The position numbers and the translations under genes are program-made. The notes under the pieces were generated by a model. That model searched no databases. It saw only the letters and a program-made list of their open reading frames with translations, and was not told the DNA's origin. This document shows, piece after piece, positions 23,882 to 32,243 of a stretch of DNA of 51,769 bases (position 1 is the first letter of the stretch; each line of letters starts with the position of its first letter). Source of the stretch: Bacteroidia bacterium. Its GTDB lineage: Bacteria > Bacteroidota > Bacteroidia > SpSt-205. Where the stretch lies: contig JANWZJ010000009.1 in NCBI GenBank assembly GCA_025054525.1, positions 1-51,769 on the forward strand, written 5' to 3'.

Positions 23882-24811
23882 ATGAGAACTGGCTGGATTC
23901 TCCTCAGTGTGGGATGGCTGCTGGGACAACAAGCAGGTATAAAGTTTTTTCAGGGTAACTGGCAAAGCCTTTTGGAAGAAGCGCGCAAGACAGGGCGTCC
24001 CTTCTTCACTGACTTCTATACGGACTGGTGCGGTCCTTGTCGCCTCTTAGAAAGCCGCACTTTCTCCAACCCCGAAGTAGCAGAATATGTAGAGAAGCAC
24101 TTTTTAGCTTATCGTCTAGATGCAGAAAGAGGAGAAGGGCGTGAGCTTGCTTCTAAGCTTAAAGTACGCGCTTATCCTACTATTATCTTTTTCAATTCTC
24201 AGGGTGTGGAAATAGGCAAATGGGTAGGATTTATTGATGCTCCTCGTTTTCTATCCCTGCTTCAAAAGTATTACCAACAGGCTAAAGGCGATAAAGGTGA
24301 AATACTCACTCCCTCCTGGGAAAACTTCCAGAAGGCGCATAGGGCTATTTTTTATGACCTGACACGAGAGGCTTGGGAAAAAGGCTTTATTCAACGCTTC
24401 ATGGCATGGCAGCAAGGAGACGCGCCTCCCACTACCGAAGAAAAAATTTCACCTATAGGTGAAGAGACGCTACGAGCCTTAGAGTTATGGCGCTCTGGTC
24501 AAAAGGAAGCAGCCCTTCATACGCTCCATCGGCGATTGTATCAAGAGAATAAACTCACCCCTATGCAAGCCCACTGGCTTGCTTCCTACGCCCTGCTCTA
24601 CTGGGAACCCCTGCCCCCTGAAACTATCCAGTGGATTACCTACCGAACGAAAAAAGACCCTTCTGGTTATGCTTTTCTAACGCAGGCAGCTCTTCACTAC
24701 AAGCTCGGGCGCATTCCTGAAGCCAAAAGCGCCCTAAAAGAAGCCCGCTTAGACCTCGCAGAAGAAGATGCTTCTCTCGCTATCCTTAGCGCCCTTCTCT
24801 CACAGCCTTGA
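23882..24811 (+). CDS. Secreted thioredoxin-fold protein with TPR-like C-terminal domain
   Basis: A 309-residue protein. Signal peptide MRTGWILLSVGWLLGQQA; a thioredoxin domain with redox motif DWCGPCR (about residues 48-54), then VRAYPTIIFFNSQG with the cis-Pro; and a C-terminal helical region with TPR-like pairs (KLGRIPEAKSALKEARLDL). It is probably a periplasmic disulphide reductase or chaperone. The start is ATG 23882, 4 nt behind TATCTTCG (23870-23877); the longer reading from 23777 has no signal peptide and is rejected. It overlaps the convergent membrane glycosyltransferase gene by 26 bp. Confidence 0.85.
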   Translation: MRTGWILLSVGWLLGQQAGIKFFQGNWQSLLEEARKTGRPFFTDFYTDWCGPCRLLESRTFSNPEVAEYVEKHFLAYRLDAERGEGRELASKLKVRAYPTIIFFNSQGVEIGKWVGFIDAPRFLSLLQKYYQQAKGDKGEILTPSWENFQKAHRAIFYDLTREAWEKGFIQRFMAWQQGDAPPTTEEKISPIGEETLRALELWRSGQKEAALHTLHRRLYQENKLTPMQAHWLASYALLYWEPLPPETIQWITYRTKKDPSGYAFLTQAALHYKLGRIPEAKSALKEARLDLAEEDASLAILSALLSQP

Positions 24812-26432
24812 CCTTCCGTACCCAAAGCCCCGGGACCGGTGAAGGCGTAAATAATGAACAGACCTGATTAGCAATAGCGGTATTCGGAAAAGGAAATAAC
24901 TCCCGATTAGGAACATAAGCAGTCTTAGTTGCACACCGCTGGCGCAAAGAATCAAATATTCGCCATCCTCCACACCGAGGGAGATTCCAATCTCTGCCCT
25001 CATAGCAGATACGCTTGTTATTAATCATTCCTAGCACGTCCAGAATGGCATCGGCTTCTTTTAGAAGCTTCTCCCAGCCCCAACGAGTGTGTCCCGGAAA
25101 ATATATCATGTAAGGCATGGCTCCACAATAGAGAACATGCCCTGTATGCGCTATCTGAGTATCATTCTTTCCAAAAAAGTCTATCCATCGGTAGTCTCTA
25201 TTGAAGTAGGGATGGGTGCCAGCGAAACCCACTGCGACGACGCTTCCCTTGGGTACGATACCTTCTAGGCGGGTCGGCTTCACCCCGAAGAAGAAAGGAC
25301 GCGCTTGCTCATCCCAGTATCCATTCCATAGAAACTGTCGCACCGGTCCTAACAAAGCCCTCCAGCGAGCCCCTATAGTAGCGGGATATAGGGGAACCCC
25401 ATGCGCTATCAGCAAAAGCAACCCTACCTGAGCAAAAGAGTTCATTTGAGACCCTACTTCACTGGCTAAGATGAATAGCGGCGTAATCCCCAGAAATAAG
25501 AACCTACTACTACTAAATGAAACCTCCTCTAAGTCACCACCTGCATAAATGTTATATATGAAGGTGACGGCTATCCATGCGATAATATGGATGCGATAAC
25601 CCACTGCCTTCCCTAAACCCCAGAGCCCAAGGACTATCAAGGGCAAGTTGTAGATCACAAAGAATGCAGAAGCCATCGCTCCATTCACTATACGGCATAG
25701 CGTGGGCACTTCGCTAACTCGCAAGAAGTAGGTATTGGGAAGCCATGCGTCATAGTATATCCAGCGGAAAGCTGTGCATGCGGCTATCACTGAAAGAGCG
25801 GTAAAGCCCATAACCTTTGGTATTTGGAGAGTGCGGCGGATTAAGAGGGAAGATAGCAGGAAGGCACCTATCCAGAGCGCGAAATCCATACGAATGAATA
25901 CACCCAGACCTGTCCATAGGGCTATCCGGAGCATAGAGGGAGTTTCTAAGATAAGCTCCAAAAAGAGGAGGGTTAGAAGAGTGGCTAAAGAACCCGCTTC
26001 TATTCCTGCGCCGTGCCACACCCAAGTGAGGGGTAAGAGAGCCATACCCCATGCTGTGAAGGTTGCTGCGCGGCTTCCTTGTAGAAGGAAAGCGGCTTTT
26101 GCACTGGCCCAGATGTGGACTCCCAGCGTTAGGAGTCCTGTGAGGAGTATCGGTAGCGCTGCATATGCAGAAGGAATACCCAATCCATGCCACAGGGTCA
26201 TATACAAAGTCCAGCCTAAGTTGGTAATTCCCTCTACTTTCTCCGCACCGCAATACCATACTAATCCACATCCTTCCGCTAAACTTCGCGCATAGTTCAT
26301 GGAGATCATCGCTTCGTCCATAAGGAGAAAGCTGCGAAGCCGACCTCCTTCCCACTCTGCATGATACGAGAAAAGAAAAGCGAGGCTAATCAGTTCTGCG
26401 AAGACAATCGCTGCTATGATGGGGAGGCGCAT
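24786..26432 (-). CDS. GT-C membrane glycosyltransferase, arabinofuranosyltransferase-like
   Basis: A 548-residue polytopic membrane protein. The first periplasmic loop has the GT-C pattern DEAMISMNYARSLAEGCG...EGITNLGWTL, matching the DD(A)(F/Y)IS(F/Y)RYARNL...EG(Y/F)TN signature of AftB-like and PMT-like enzymes that use lipid-linked sugars; the catalytic acidic residue would be in DEAM. About ten helices follow, then a soluble periplasmic domain. The start is ATG 26432, not 26537: it touches the stop of the upstream gene (TAATG), and the extra 35 residues are not membrane-like. Confidence 0.75.
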   Translation of the reverse strand: MRLPIIAAIVFAELISLAFLFSYHAEWEGGRLRSFLLMDEAMISMNYARSLAEGCGLVWYCGAEKVEGITNLGWTLYMTLWHGLGIPSAYAALPILLTGLLTLGVHIWASAKAAFLLQGSRAATFTAWGMALLPLTWVWHGAGIEAGSLATLLTLLFLELILETPSMLRIALWTGLGVFIRMDFALWIGAFLLSSLLIRRTLQIPKVMGFTALSVIAACTAFRWIYYDAWLPNTYFLRVSEVPTLCRIVNGAMASAFFVIYNLPLIVLGLWGLGKAVGYRIHIIAWIAVTFIYNIYAGGDLEEVSFSSSRFLFLGITPLFILASEVGSQMNSFAQVGLLLLIAHGVPLYPATIGARWRALLGPVRQFLWNGYWDEQARPFFFGVKPTRLEGIVPKGSVVAVGFAGTHPYFNRDYRWIDFFGKNDTQIAHTGHVLYCGAMPYMIYFPGHTRWGWEKLLKEADAILDVLGMINNKRICYEGRDWNLPRCGGWRIFDSLRQRCATKTAYVPNRELFPFPNTAIANQVCSLFTPSPVPGLWVRKVKAVREGR

Positions 26433-27541
26433 TAGCGAGCTAAGCGCAGTTTCCCTGTGACGGGGGCATGGTCTGAAAGCGAAAAGGTTTCCATGCCCCC
26501 TTTGCTGCTGTCTTGATGAACTAAGCCTTCTATCCAAGAAGCATTCGTAAAGAGATAGTCTAATCGTCTATTCCACCAGCCCTTGCTATTGACGGTATGA
26601 GAGTAAAAGTCCTGTTCTCTGGTTTGATACACCTCCAAGGGTATCACTTCTTGATAGGAGGTATAGAAAGGAAGAAGCCAGTTCACCTCCCGAGAGTAGT
26701 CATCGGCTACGAAGCGAGGGTCTTTCTGCTGACAAGCGTTGTCATCAAAGTCCTTCACTTTTTTCGTGCTGGGGGGAATGGTATTGAAGTCGCCGCCCGC
26801 TACCCATAGCGCTCCTGCGGCACTAAGACTATCTAAAAGCCTTTTGAGGATTTGTATCTGAAAATAGCGAGTGCTGTCGGGATATGGCACATAAGCTTCT
26901 AAGTGTGTATTGAGAACCCAGAGAGGCGGGCGTTCTGGGAGGCGCACCCGAGCTGCTAAGATATTGCGCCGCAGATAGAAGAGCTTATATAAAGGATCAT
27001 ACGACTCTACTAAAGGTAGCGGTATGCGTACAGCCGTATCTATAGCCCACCGGGCGAATATAGCATTGCCTGAATTGAGCGCCCCTAAACCTCGGAAGGG
27101 GTGATAGCGCACATGCCACTGGCTCGCATAAGCCGCATAGGGCAATCCACTACTGTCAGCAAACCATTTCAGCATATCCACATAAGCTGAGCGCTTAGAC
27201 TCTATGTCCAGCTCTTGAATAAGTAGAATATCGGGATTTACCTGACGGATTTTTCGCAGAAGTCCCTCTAAGTTATGTAGGACTTCTTCTCGGGTCATAT
27301 GCACTCTATCCCCGTAGCAATCATAGAAGAAATCTATGCGTGCGCCCCCAAACTTGATATTCCATGTCATCACAGTTAGAGTATCTCGGGGCGGATAAGG
27401 GGTGGCGATGGGGGCTGTGTAGCGAAGAGCAGGTTGGGGCTTTTTGTATTGTACCACCCATAGGTCGCTGCCCCCTACGAGAGCTGTTCCAATAAGAATT
27501 AAGCCCGCGACTCCGACAGATACCCTGAGCCAGGGCTTCAT
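26432..27541 (-). CDS. Endonuclease/exonuclease/phosphatase family protein
   Basis: A 369-residue protein with an N-terminal signal anchor (WLRVSVGVAGLILIGTALVGG) and a catalytic EEP domain: MTWNIKFGG (Asn metal ligand), LLIQELD (Glu), LNTHLEA, GGDFNTIPP, and SLSDHAPVTGKL with the general-base Asp-His near the C-terminus. Substrate may be a phosphodiester of nucleic acid or of a lipid; the membrane anchor argues for an envelope substrate. It is 2 bp from kbl and joined to the following GT-C gene by a one-base overlap. Confidence 0.86.
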   Translation of the reverse strand: MKPWLRVSVGVAGLILIGTALVGGSDLWVVQYKKPQPALRYTAPIATPYPPRDTLTVMTWNIKFGGARIDFFYDCYGDRVHMTREEVLHNLEGLLRKIRQVNPDILLIQELDIESKRSAYVDMLKWFADSSGLPYAAYASQWHVRYHPFRGLGALNSGNAIFARWAIDTAVRIPLPLVESYDPLYKLFYLRRNILAARVRLPERPPLWVLNTHLEAYVPYPDSTRYFQIQILKRLLDSLSAAGALWVAGGDFNTIPPSTKKVKDFDDNACQQKDPRFVADDYSREVNWLLPFYTSYQEVIPLEVYQTREQDFYSHTVNSKGWWNRRLDYLFTNASWIEGLVHQDSSKGGMETFSLSDHAPVTGKLRLAR

Positions 27542-27543
27542 AC

Positions 27544-28749
27544 CTAAGCTACTGCGCGCTTGAGGACACCGAGCTTCTGTCCTACTCGGATAAAAGCCTC
27601 TACCGCTGCATCTATATGTTCTTTCGTATGAGCTGCGCTTAGTTGAACCCGAATACGGGCTTGTCCCTTGGGTACAACGGGATAGGAAAACCCTACTACA
27701 TAAATTCCCTCTTGGATGAGCGCCTCCGCCATCCGATGGGCTAAAACCGCATCATAAAGCATAATGGGCACAATTGGATGGTCGCCCGGCTTTACGTCAA
27801 ATCCCGCTTCTATCATGCGGCTGCGGAAATAGCGGGCATTCGCTTCCAGCCGATCCCGTAGCTCCGAAGTCTCTGAAAGCCAGGAGAAAATTTCCATCGC
27901 CGTAGCTACAATCACAGGTGATAGGGAGTTAGAGAAGAGATAGGGGCGAGACCGCTGCCGTAATAGCGCAATAATAGGCGCTAGTCCTGCTATGAAGCCC
28001 CCCATCGCCCCGCCCAAGGCTTTACCCAAAGTACTTGTAATAATGAGCCGTTCATCCCCCAAGCAGCCAAACTTTTCAGGCGTTCCTCTGCCTGTACGAC
28101 CAACGAACCCCGTAGCATGCGAATCATCCACGATTACTATTGCATCATACTGCCTCGCCAGTCGCATAATCTCATTGAGCGGCGCGTAATCCCCATCCAT
28201 AGAAAAAACCCCATCCGTAACAATAACCCGAAATCGCGCACTTGCTGCCTCTTGGAGTCGCTTTTCTAACTCCTGCATGTCTGCATGCTTGTAGATGAAC
28301 CGTCTGGCTTTGCAGAGGCGAATGCCGTCTATGAGGCTGGCGTGATTGAGTTCGTCGGAAATGATAGCGTCGTCCGACCCCAGTAGCGGCTCAAAAAACC
28401 CACCGTTTGCATCAAAACAGGCTGCATACAAAATGCTATCTTCACAGTGTAGGAAGCGGGCTATCTGGGCTTCTAACTCTTTATGGGCGCTTTGGGTGCC
28501 ACAGATAAAGCGAACTGAAGCCATTCCATAGCCCCATCTGTCCAAAGCCTTATACGCCGCTTGAAGGACCCGGGGATGCGAAGCCAACCCCAAGTAGTTA
28601 TTCGCACAGAAGTTGAGCACTTTGCGCCCATCTTGTAGAGTAATCTCCACCCCTTGGGGTGACTCTACGAGATATTCGTTTTTGTATAAGCCTGCCGCCT
28701 GTATCTCCTCAAGCTGAGCAGCTGCCCACTCTCTTAGTCGGAGCGACAT
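27544..28749 (-). CDS. kbl: 2-amino-3-ketobutyrate CoA ligase (glycine C-acetyltransferase)
   Basis: A 401-residue PLP enzyme of the alpha-oxoamine synthase family. Motifs are [14 protein letters not shown] near the N-terminus, [20 protein letters not shown], the [15 protein letters not shown] segment, VDDSHATGF (PLP-contacting Asp/His), and the Schiff-base lysine Lys243 in STLGKALGG. It makes or cleaves 2-amino-3-oxobutanoate with acetyl-CoA and glycine. Threonine dehydrogenase, its usual partner, is not adjacent. A perfect TACCTTTG box lies 4 nt before the ATG. Confidence 0.93.
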   Translation of the reverse strand: MSLRLREWAAAQLEEIQAAGLYKNEYLVESPQGVEITLQDGRKVLNFCANNYLGLASHPRVLQAAYKALDRWGYGMASVRFICGTQSAHKELEAQIARFLHCEDSILYAACFDANGGFFEPLLGSDDAIISDELNHASLIDGIRLCKARRFIYKHADMQELEKRLQEAASARFRVIVTDGVFSMDGDYAPLNEIMRLARQYDAIVIVDDSHATGFVGRTGRGTPEKFGCLGDERLIITSTLGKALGGAMGGFIAGLAPIIALLRQRSRPYLFSNSLSPVIVATAMEIFSWLSETSELRDRLEANARYFRSRMIEAGFDVKPGDHPIVPIMLYDAVLAHRMAEALIQEGIYVVGFSYPVVPKGQARIRVQLSAAHTKEHIDAAVEAFIRVGQKLGVLKRAVA

Positions 28750-28753
28750 AAGG

Positions 28754-28795
28754 CAAAGGTATCCAGAAATATCCAGCCATTTTTCTTTATATTTG
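28754..28795. promoter_or_regulatory. Divergent promoters of kbl and the HPF-like gene
   Basis: Leftward TACCTTTG at 28754-28761 (4 nt before ATG 28749); rightward TATATTTG at 28788-28795 (8 nt before ATG 28804). The starts are 54 bp apart. Confidence 0.55.
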
Positions 28796-28803
28796 CTTTA
28801 AGT

Positions 28804-29097
28804 ATGCGATACGAACTCCATGCTGGTACAGCTAAGGTAAGCCCTGTCTTCGGGGAATATGTAGAAGTGCGCATGCAGCGGTTGCTGAGTGATTTTGGGT
28901 TTATCGTACATGGAGATATTTATCTGCAGGAGGTCGGGGCTAAAGGGAAGGCACATCAAGTGGTGATTCGCCTACAGGTGCCGGGCGAAACGGTCATCGC
29001 GGAGGAAAAAGGCATGAATTTTCAAGAAGCGTTTGATTTGGCACTGGGAGCGGTGCGTCGGCAGCTTACCCGCTATAAAGAGATATCTCGTTCCTAA
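28804..29097 (+). CDS. HPF/RaiA-type ribosome hibernation factor, short form
   Basis: A 97-residue protein resembling the S30AE ribosome-associated family. The pattern Y-x-E-x-R-x-QRLLSDFGFI, then a middle strand VVIRLQVPGETVIAEEKG (compare VxIxLxVPGxxxxAE of the family), then EAFDLALGAVRRQLTRYKE, is the second HPF helix. Such proteins inactivate 70S or 100S ribosomes in stationary phase or stress. The short length means it lacks the long-HPF dimerisation tail. It is the only gene in its unit and overlaps the convergent oxidoreductase by 4 bp. Family assignment is by pattern, not by search. Confidence 0.72.
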   Translation: MRYELHAGTAKVSPVFGEYVEVRMQRLLSDFGFIVHGDIYLQEVGAKGKAHQVVIRLQVPGETVIAEEKGMNFQEAFDLALGAVRRQLTRYKEISRS

Positions 29098-30650
29098 GAG
29101 GGTATAGAAGAGAGTTTTTGCAGCCCCCGCAAGTTTCGCTCGTAGTATATGTCGCAGCGAGGACAATAATAGAGCTGTTCGGGTTCTTTTTCGGTGAGGG
29201 TTTCGCCGCATTCGCAGACCCAGCCTATTTGCCGAGCGGGATTACCCACGACTAAGGCATGGTCGGGTACATCATATAATACCACTGCGCCAGCCCCTAT
29301 CATAGCATAGCATCCTATGCTCACGCCACACATAATCGTGGCGTTGGCGCCAATAGTGGCCCCCCGACGCACTCGCGTTTGTAAAAATTCATTCCTTCGG
29401 TCTATAAACGCGCGTGGATACTTATCGTTTGTGAAGACACACGAAGGGCCGCAGAGCACTCCATCTTCTAACTCTACTCCGTAATACAGAGAGACATTAT
29501 TTTGGATTTTGCAGTTATTGCCTACTTTCACATAAGGGCCCACCACGACATTCTGCCCCAAGACGCAATTTTTACCAATGCGGCTGCCCTTAAGGATATG
29601 GCTGAAGTGCCAAATGCGCGTGCCTTCGCCTATCTCCACGTCTTCGTCAATTACTGCCGTAGGATGCACGAAGTAAGAGCTTGGCACGGAGACGGGCATG
29701 AGCTGCTGATATAACTTTTCGGCAAGAGCGGTAATAGGAAGCAAAGAAGCTACTTGGGTACGAGGCGCACTGCGCGTTTGTATGCAGGCTAAGAAGTGTT
29801 CTACCTGAGCGGTGAGCGGTTCTATGGATGGTAGCGGCTGCGCTTGGACGGTACCTTCCTGACGAAGGGGGGTTTGTCCATTTTGCCATAAGAGCGAGTG
29901 AGAGAAAAAACGAAGCGAAGGTGCCCCTTCCTCCGAAAAAACTACCATTCCTTCTGTGCCTATGAGTGTGAGGCGCCGGCGCCGCTCAGGGAAACTCCAG
30001 CTAGCCGTAATATGTCCTTGCAGCCCTCCTTCCCACTCTAAGTGAATCCATACACTCTCCAGGAGCTTCTGGTCTGCTGAAAGTTGCCCGTGGGCTTTAT
30101 AGGTAGTAGGAGGTTTGCCCAGCAGATGGAGGCATAGCCCTATATCATGGATAGCTAATCCCCATAGCACGTCTTCTTGGAGGGGATAGCGTCCTAACCC
30201 CATTCGCTCTGCATGAATACTAAGAAGTCGTCCCAGCTTGCCCTCCCCCAGCCACTGTTGCAAAATCTCTATGGCAGGATGGTAATGGAGTACATGTCCT
30301 CCCATGAGAATGCGCCCTTGCCGCTGCGCTAAGTCCGCCAGTTCTTTGAGACGAGCGGCGGAGAAGGCTACTGGCTTTTCACAGAACACATCCTTGCCTG
30401 CCGTAAGGGCTTGCTCAATAAGGCTCTCATGCGTATGCGCAGGGGTAGCTATGACCACTCCGGTCACCTCAGACGCTCGCCATACTTCCTGTATGTCTGA
30501 GGTCCAAGTACTATTAGGATAGCTCCGCTGAAGTGCTTCATACTTCGCGGGATTGCGCGTCCATACTATCCCTAATGCCCCCTTCTGATACAAAATCCGA
30601 AGGTATTTTTCTCCCCAGCGCCCCGTGCCCAGCAGTGCGATTTTGCTCAC
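29094..30650 (-). CDS. Gfo/Idh/MocA dehydrogenase fused to a hexapeptide-repeat acyltransferase
   Basis: A 518-residue fusion. Residues 1-325 form a Gfo/Idh/MocA NAD(P) sugar dehydrogenase: MSKIALLGTGRWGEKYLR (Rossmann), FCEKPVAFS (EKP), GGHVLHYHPAIEIL and IHDIGLCLHLLG. Residues 330-485 form a left-handed beta-helix N-acyltransferase (VIDEDVEIGEGTRIWHFSHI, NNVSLYYGV, VVVGPYV, DHALVVGNPA). A four-cysteine zinc-ribbon-like end carries CEC and CPRC. The closest separate homologues are WbpB/WlbA and WbpD/WlbB, which act in UDP-2,3-diacetamido-uronate synthesis for surface glycans; this pairing is family knowledge. It is overlapped by DUF4139 by 4 bp. Confidence 0.85.
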   Translation of the reverse strand: MSKIALLGTGRWGEKYLRILYQKGALGIVWTRNPAKYEALQRSYPNSTWTSDIQEVWRASEVTGVVIATPAHTHESLIEQALTAGKDVFCEKPVAFSAARLKELADLAQRQGRILMGGHVLHYHPAIEILQQWLGEGKLGRLLSIHAERMGLGRYPLQEDVLWGLAIHDIGLCLHLLGKPPTTYKAHGQLSADQKLLESVWIHLEWEGGLQGHITASWSFPERRRRLTLIGTEGMVVFSEEGAPSLRFFSHSLLWQNGQTPLRQEGTVQAQPLPSIEPLTAQVEHFLACIQTRSAPRTQVASLLPITALAEKLYQQLMPVSVPSSYFVHPTAVIDEDVEIGEGTRIWHFSHILKGSRIGKNCVLGQNVVVGPYVKVGNNCKIQNNVSLYYGVELEDGVLCGPSCVFTNDKYPRAFIDRRNEFLQTRVRRGATIGANATIMCGVSIGCYAMIGAGAVVLYDVPDHALVVGNPARQIGWVCECGETLTEKEPEQLYYCPRCDIYYERNLRGLQKLSSIPS

Positions 30651-32236
30651 AAGCCTTCTACGCTTTTACCCTTAGGATACCGTAAGTAAAAACGAAATGT
30701 CCTTTGCCATGTGGTCTCCGGCGGTAGAATAATCTCCCAGAAGAGCTTGCCTGTGGTAGAGTCTAACTGCGCTTCGCCTGCCTCTTCCAACTCTACCTTG
30801 ATTTCGGAGGAACGGCTTACAGGAATCCGGTCCCACACCGTAACCCTGACAGGCGTGGGATACCTATGACTCAGCTTAAGCTCATAAGCGAAACGATGGA
30901 TAACTTCTCCTCCCACTAAACGACGCTCGCGACGATTGAGTACCTCGCGGCGCTCCACCTGAATAACCTGAGAAGGACCTAAGTCCACCCACATCGTATC
31001 CTCCTCAGATTGTATCTGCCACTCTATTTTGCCTACCTCTTGTCCGTCTACCTCTACCGTAGCGGGGGCTTTCTCCCATACACTAAATATGCTGGGGTCA
31101 GGCGCCGCTCGCAAATAGGCCTTGGTCTCCGCAGGGGCATTCACGAAGAAGCGAAACTGCGCCGGAAACGTATCTTCCTTGAGGAGGAACTGAACCGACG
31201 ATGCCCCCGCCAAAAGCGTCTGGGTACCCAACTCGTAAGTACGAGTGAGGGTCTGATTGGTTATGGAGGCTTCCTGGTACTCGGGAGCTGCCTCCTCTTC
31301 GGGTGTCTGGGAAGGCTCAGGAAGGGAGAGCGGGCTAATCGCACCATCAGGAGGAGCTATCTTCGCTCTAAGCTCATACCCTCTCCCTGCTACCCCCATA
31401 TCCGATTTGGGCGCGGTAATATCGCGCACGTCTACATACCAGGGAGAAAATGCAGGCATTTCCACTCGCTGGTGGGGCATGCCCGTAGAGAGGGTGAGCG
31501 TTACGCGCACCCAGTCATCTCCCGATAGATTGGACAAGAGGGCACGGCGCTGCAAGAGAAGCATCTGGGCAGCCGGCAAAGCTCTAAGGAGATACTGGGG
31601 ATACCAGTATGCTTTAGGCACATAGAGCTCTACCCGCAAGGCTGCATTCTCAGTAGTAGGGCTCCAGCAGGTCAGATACAGAGCCCGGCGCACCCGCGCT
31701 AATCCCCCGCGACGAACGGTATAGACTTCTTTCCAGCGCTCCAGCGTATCTTCCCATATCTCCAGAATATGCTGGAGCTTACTTTTCTCTTCCAGAAGAG
31801 GGGGGAGTCGCCTCTCCACATATTGGAGATAGCGTTCCACCTGCTCAGGCATCACCGCAACCTCTTCTCCTCCTAAAAGGAGTTTAGCCTTGAGCACACT
31901 CTCTTGCAGCATGACAAGCTGGAGCTTATGCTGATACCGCGCGGTCCAGGCTTGCAGCGAATCTACTCGGCGACGCAAAGCTGCTAAATCAGGAGGCTCT
32001 GCTTGCCAACCTGTAGGCGCACTCTCTATTTCTCGTCGCACGATGTATCCTTTGCTTTCCTGACTTAGACTCACTCGGAGGGAACTCAAATCTGCTGAAG
32101 GAGGTAGGCCCTGCCACACATATATTGCTTGTCCTTTCCGCAGCGGTACTATGCCAGAATAGCGGTACGTAGCCCCCTTGGGATGCACTACTACCCCTAT
32201 TAGCGAAAGAGTAATAGGAATGAGTGTATCTGCCAT
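30647..32236 (-). CDS. DUF4139 (mucoidy inhibitor A-like) protein
   Basis: A 529-residue protein with the DUF4140/DUF4139 layout. N-terminal beta domain: PITLSLIGVVVHPKGATYRYSGIVPLRKGQ, then PPSADLSSLRVS; a coiled-coil middle (about 95-170); and a beta-rich C-terminal domain with tyrosines and WEIILPPETTWQRTFRFYLRYPKG. No cleavable signal peptide is seen, although homologues are often exported. Function of the family is unknown; MuiA was linked to loss of mucoidy in Rhizobium. It begins 7 bp after the gyrA stop and overlaps the next gene by 4 bp. Confidence 0.78.
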   Translation of the reverse strand: MADTLIPITLSLIGVVVHPKGATYRYSGIVPLRKGQAIYVWQGLPPSADLSSLRVSLSQESKGYIVRREIESAPTGWQAEPPDLAALRRRVDSLQAWTARYQHKLQLVMLQESVLKAKLLLGGEEVAVMPEQVERYLQYVERRLPPLLEEKSKLQHILEIWEDTLERWKEVYTVRRGGLARVRRALYLTCWSPTTENAALRVELYVPKAYWYPQYLLRALPAAQMLLLQRRALLSNLSGDDWVRVTLTLSTGMPHQRVEMPAFSPWYVDVRDITAPKSDMGVAGRGYELRAKIAPPDGAISPLSLPEPSQTPEEEAAPEYQEASITNQTLTRTYELGTQTLLAGASSVQFLLKEDTFPAQFRFFVNAPAETKAYLRAAPDPSIFSVWEKAPATVEVDGQEVGKIEWQIQSEEDTMWVDLGPSQVIQVERREVLNRRERRLVGGEVIHRFAYELKLSHRYPTPVRVTVWDRIPVSRSSEIKVELEEAGEAQLDSTTGKLFWEIILPPETTWQRTFRFYLRYPKGKSVEGL

Positions 32237-32243
32237 AAGGCTA

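Noticed and set aside
25750-26355. 201-codon leftward frame within the GT-C gene
   Set aside because: A second frame of a strongly supported membrane gene, with low-complexity Arg/Ser/Pro composition.
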